Source of the DNA: Flavobacteriaceae bacterium
GTDB taxonomy: Bacteria; Bacteroidota; Bacteroidia; Flavobacteriales; Flavobacteriaceae
NCBI GenBank assembly: GCA_002729755.1
Contig: PBYT01000024.1
Coordinates: 1 to 6,370, forward strand
Length of the DNA: 6,370 nt
Reading direction: 5' to 3'
Each line of letters starts with the position of its first letter. Position 1 is the stretch's first letter. The translations under genes were made by a program, and so were the position numbers. The notes under the pieces were generated by a model. It searched no databases, was not told the DNA's origin, and saw nothing but the letters and a program-made list of their open reading frames with translations. Of the stretch, positions 3,831-6,370 are shown piece after piece.

Positions 3831-6370
3831 TTAATTATTTTTCTGAGGAGAAATAAGTTTTGCAACAATCTCTCTAAATGACTCGAAATCAACTTGGTAT
3901 GAAATACCGATTCCTTGAGTATACCCTAGTTCATCACCTATATAACGAAATTCATTTTCTCTATTAAAAACTTTTGCCTTTAAAGTACCATCTTCATTTA
4001 ATAGAAATTCAATTTGAACATCTCCAATAATTAAAGTCTCTTCAATTCCACCTATTGGAACTCCTATCTTACCATTAAATAATATTTTATCACTAATCTT
4101 AGTGGATAATGTTACCCCAAATCTATCCTCTGTTTTTATATCTAAAATCTTACTTTTATCTCCTTGCAGATAATTTAAGCCTACTTTTAATGGTCCTTGA
4201 TTTCCACCCAATATTTCACTAAACACATCAGATACTTTTTCATATATATTGTTTGTTAGACCCTCTATTGACACACTTACTTCATTAATAAATACACCTT
4301 GTGATAAAAGAGATATGGCTTGAAGTTGTCTAACTTCTTGATCTATTAATTTATAATTTATCTCTGATGTAACAGTACTACTAGTATTAGGGAAAAATAT
4401 TTCAAAATCTGGATTATCTGGTTTAACTAAATCACCTTTTAAATTAATCTGAACATCTGTAGAAATTTTTTTATTAAAGTTCGGATTATCAAGAAGAAGT
4501 GCAGGATTTGAGCCTCCTGGCACTTCATAAGTTGCCTCAATATCCATTTGAGCTTGAAGAGGATCTCCATCCCAGACTATTGTCCCACCAGACTTAACAT
4601 TAAATTTCTTATCAATAACGCCTAAATTTTTAAAATTATATATTCCTTCAGTTGTAGAAAAGTCTCCGTAGATATTGAATTTTCCATCAGTATCAATTTC
4701 CATTAGTAAATTACCTAACCCTTTCCCACTAAGATAACTTCCATTTTCAGTATCTATTGTAATTTCAATATCTGCATTATTATCAATTTCTAAATCAATT
4801 GATAAATCAAGACCCTTGTTATTAATATAGGTTTCATTAATTGATAAATTACTTACATCATTAATAGATTTTTTATCAATAAATTCAATAAAAGAAAAAC
4901 TTTCAAGATTGAAGTTTTGAGATCTTGGAATATTGATTTGTGTACCTTCTTGAGTTTTAGCTTCAACTTGAATAAGAAGTTCTTTTGTAAAACCTTTCAA
5001 GTCAATACTACCATCTATAAATCCAACCCCATAGTAGTATTCGTCTGAACTAAATTCTTTATTTAAAACAAATAATTTATCTGAATTAAAATTAAGATCA
5101 AGTTCCCATTCTTTAAAATCAGAATGTGATATTTTCCCTATAACATTAGCTTTTGTTTTATAAGTTTTATCTGTGATATTTACATCTAAAAGTTCAAATA
5201 CTTGGTTATAAAGATTTATTTCACTTTGATTATTGAGAATATAATCAACATTTAAATATGGAACAGAAAACTTAGAATTATTTAAAATCAGAGTTCCATT
5301 ATGATGAATGTTATCAAAATCTCCCCAAATGTTTATATTTCCAGAGGCAAATCCATCTATTTCGGAAAGAATATTTTTTCCAATATTATCAATAAATGAG
5401 AAATTAAAATCATTTAAATTTAAATCTAAATCAATGTTAGGTTTTTCATTAATAGCAATTATAGATCCACTTCCTTCTAGATTAGTTTCATCGTTTGAAA
5501 GGTTAATGTCTATAGCATATGAATTAAAATCTGTATTACCAGAAAGGTTCATTTTTAATTCGCCTAACTCAATATCTTTTATTCTAACATTGCTAGTTTT
5601 ACTCTCTATAGAAATATTTCTATTTATTTCATCTCTAACTATATTAACATCTATTGAAGATTTTCCATGAATTGTCTGCTTATTTTTTTCATAAAAAAAG
5701 TTGTTTAGATTAAGATCGAATATTTTTAAATTAAAGGCTAGTTTATCAGGATTCAAGTAATTCCCTGATAAATTTATATTATCTCCTAATAATGAGTTTA
5801 TTTCATATACATTATCAATAAATCTTAATTTAAAATCATATTCTCTATTTTCTTGAATTATCCCCTTTTGAATTTGATTATTTAAATCAGATAAGTCTTT
5901 TAGATATATTTTTTTATTAGAATTTTCAATTTCAATATCCTTAAATGAAATATATGCTTCAATATCAAATGAATCTAGAACTTTTAGGTTTATTTCATTA
6001 TTAAAAGAAATAATTGATGGGCTATTAGAATTTATAAGGTCGGTAGAATTAATGTTCCTAGCCTCAGAATCTATTTTATAAACACCTTCTTTAATATTTC
6101 CATTAATTTTTAAGTCTATACCCGTTTTATTATTTATTATATTAAAATTACTTGAGATAAAGTTATTTTTTATGTTTCCTAAAAAATCAATAATCGATTT
6201 ATTATCAATTATTATATTACCCTCAAACCTATCTATATTAATTCTTTCAGTTATGTTCCCATTAATTTTTAGATTAGATTTAAACTTATCTAAATCATTT
6301 TTTGACATTAAGTCTGAATTTTCATTAAAATCAGCCATAACTTGAATTTCAAAATTTCTTTTTTCTTTAA
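3831..6370 (-). CDS. tamB: Translocation/assembly module TamB (DUF490), C-terminal part (5' end outside window)
   Basis: The frame is open from the right edge (first whole codon 6366-6368) to the TAA at 3831-3833, about 845 residues. The Met at 6338 is internal: in-frame codons for KEKRNFEIQV precede it. Bacteroidota TamB proteins are usually about 1,400-1,700 residues, so the N-terminal membrane anchor and roughly half the protein are missing. Counting from Met 6338, residues 1-540 are alternating polar/hydrophobic beta-strands rich in Asn, Asp and Ile, as in the AsmA-like beta-taco groove. The C-terminal DUF490 region has SGGTIVWDGDPLQAQMDIEA (583-602), NPDFEIFFPN (642-651), RQLQAISLLSQGVF (670-683), DRFGVTLSTKISDKI (738-752) and GYTQGIGISYQVDF (805-818). 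TamB spans the periplasm and supports outer-membrane protein assembly or phospholipid transport; the exact role in this phylum is unsettled. No cysteine occurs in the visible part, common for envelope proteins. pfkA follows after 73 bp. Confidence 0.88.
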   Translation of the reverse strand, partial: KEKRNFEIQVMADFNENSDLMSKNDLDKFKSNLKINGNITERINIDRFEGNIIIDNKSIIDFLGNIKNNFISSNFNIINNKTGIDLKINGNIKEGVYKIDSEARNINSTDLINSNSPSIISFNNEINLKVLDSFDIEAYISFKDIEIENSNKKIYLKDLSDLNNQIQKGIIQENREYDFKLRFIDNVYEINSLLGDNINLSGNYLNPDKLAFNLKIFDLNLNNFFYEKNKQTIHGKSSIDVNIVRDEINRNISIESKTSNVRIKDIELGELKMNLSGNTDFNSYAIDINLSNDETNLEGSGSIIAINEKPNIDLDLNLNDFNFSFIDNIGKNILSEIDGFASGNINIWGDFDNIHHNGTLILNNSKFSVPYLNVDYILNNQSEINLYNQVFELLDVNITDKTYKTKANVIGKISHSDFKEWELDLNFNSDKLFVLNKEFSSDEYYYGVGFIDGSIDLKGFTKELLIQVEAKTQEGTQINIPRSQNFNLESFSFIEFIDKKSINDVSNLSINETYINNKGLDLSIDLEIDNNADIEITIDTENGSYLSGKGLGNLLMEIDTDGKFNIYGDFSTTEGIYNFKNLGVIDKKFNVKSGGTIVWDGDPLQAQMDIEATYEVPGGSNPALLLDNPNFNKKISTDVQINLKGDLVKPDNPDFEIFFPNTSSTVTSEINYKLIDQEVRQLQAISLLSQGVFINEVSVSIEGLTNNIYEKVSDVFSEILGGNQGPLKVGLNYLQGDKSKILDIKTEDRFGVTLSTKISDKILFNGKIGVPIGGIEETLIIGDVQIEFLLNEDGTLKAKVFNRENEFRYIGDELGYTQGIGISYQVDFESFREIVAKLISPQKNN

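Noticed and set aside
5308..5670. Open frame of 120 codons on the plus strand.
   Set aside because: It is antisense to the beta-strand region of tamB and has no motif or conserved neighbour; long shadow frames are expected opposite Asn/Ile/Asp-rich genes.
6336..6338. ATG considered as the tamB start.
   Set aside because: The frame continues upstream to the window edge without a stop, and the product would lack the N-terminal membrane anchor and about half the usual length of the family.

Overview
The window is strongly A+T-rich and gene-dense. It has no RNA genes, mobile elements, CRISPR arrays or gene-free stretches over 73 bp. The proteins are of clear Bacteroidota type: an LptD C-terminus with the Bacteroidota form of the last barrel strands, a TamB of the long Bacteroidota kind, and a pfkA-gapA-BadF-type kinase cluster. 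No start codon has a Shine-Dalgarno sequence, and A/T-rich bases precede each start, as is usual in that phylum. From recalled family sequences, Flavobacteriia is the most likely class. The very short spacers (5, -4, 6, 10 and 73 bp) and low G+C would fit a compact marine flavobacterium. This placement is inference, not a database result.

Layout: on the plus strand, the 3' end of lptD (cut by the left edge) is followed after 5 bp by ridA. On the minus strand, read from the right edge, come the 3' part of tamB (cut by the right edge), a 73-bp spacer, then pfkA, gapA and a BadF/BagG-type sugar kinase separated by 10 and 6 bp. The two groups converge at a 10-bp palindrome, where ridA and the kinase share the bases of their stop codons.

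The genes fall into two themes. LptD and TamB both build the outer membrane: LptD inserts lipopolysaccharide, and TamB is an AsmA-like envelope protein involved in outer-membrane assembly or lipid transfer. PfkA and GapA are core glycolytic enzymes. The kinase behind them probably phosphorylates an amino sugar such as N-acetylglucosamine, which would let recycled wall sugar enter glycolysis. RidA is a housekeeping enzyme that removes reactive enamines and imines.

This is core-genome sequence, and I do not see a new system in it. The points worth a second look are small. PfkA departs from the usual residues at two active-site positions. Its GTG start directly follows an in-frame stop, with a possible promoter very close upstream. 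The convergent stop-codon palindrome is the third.
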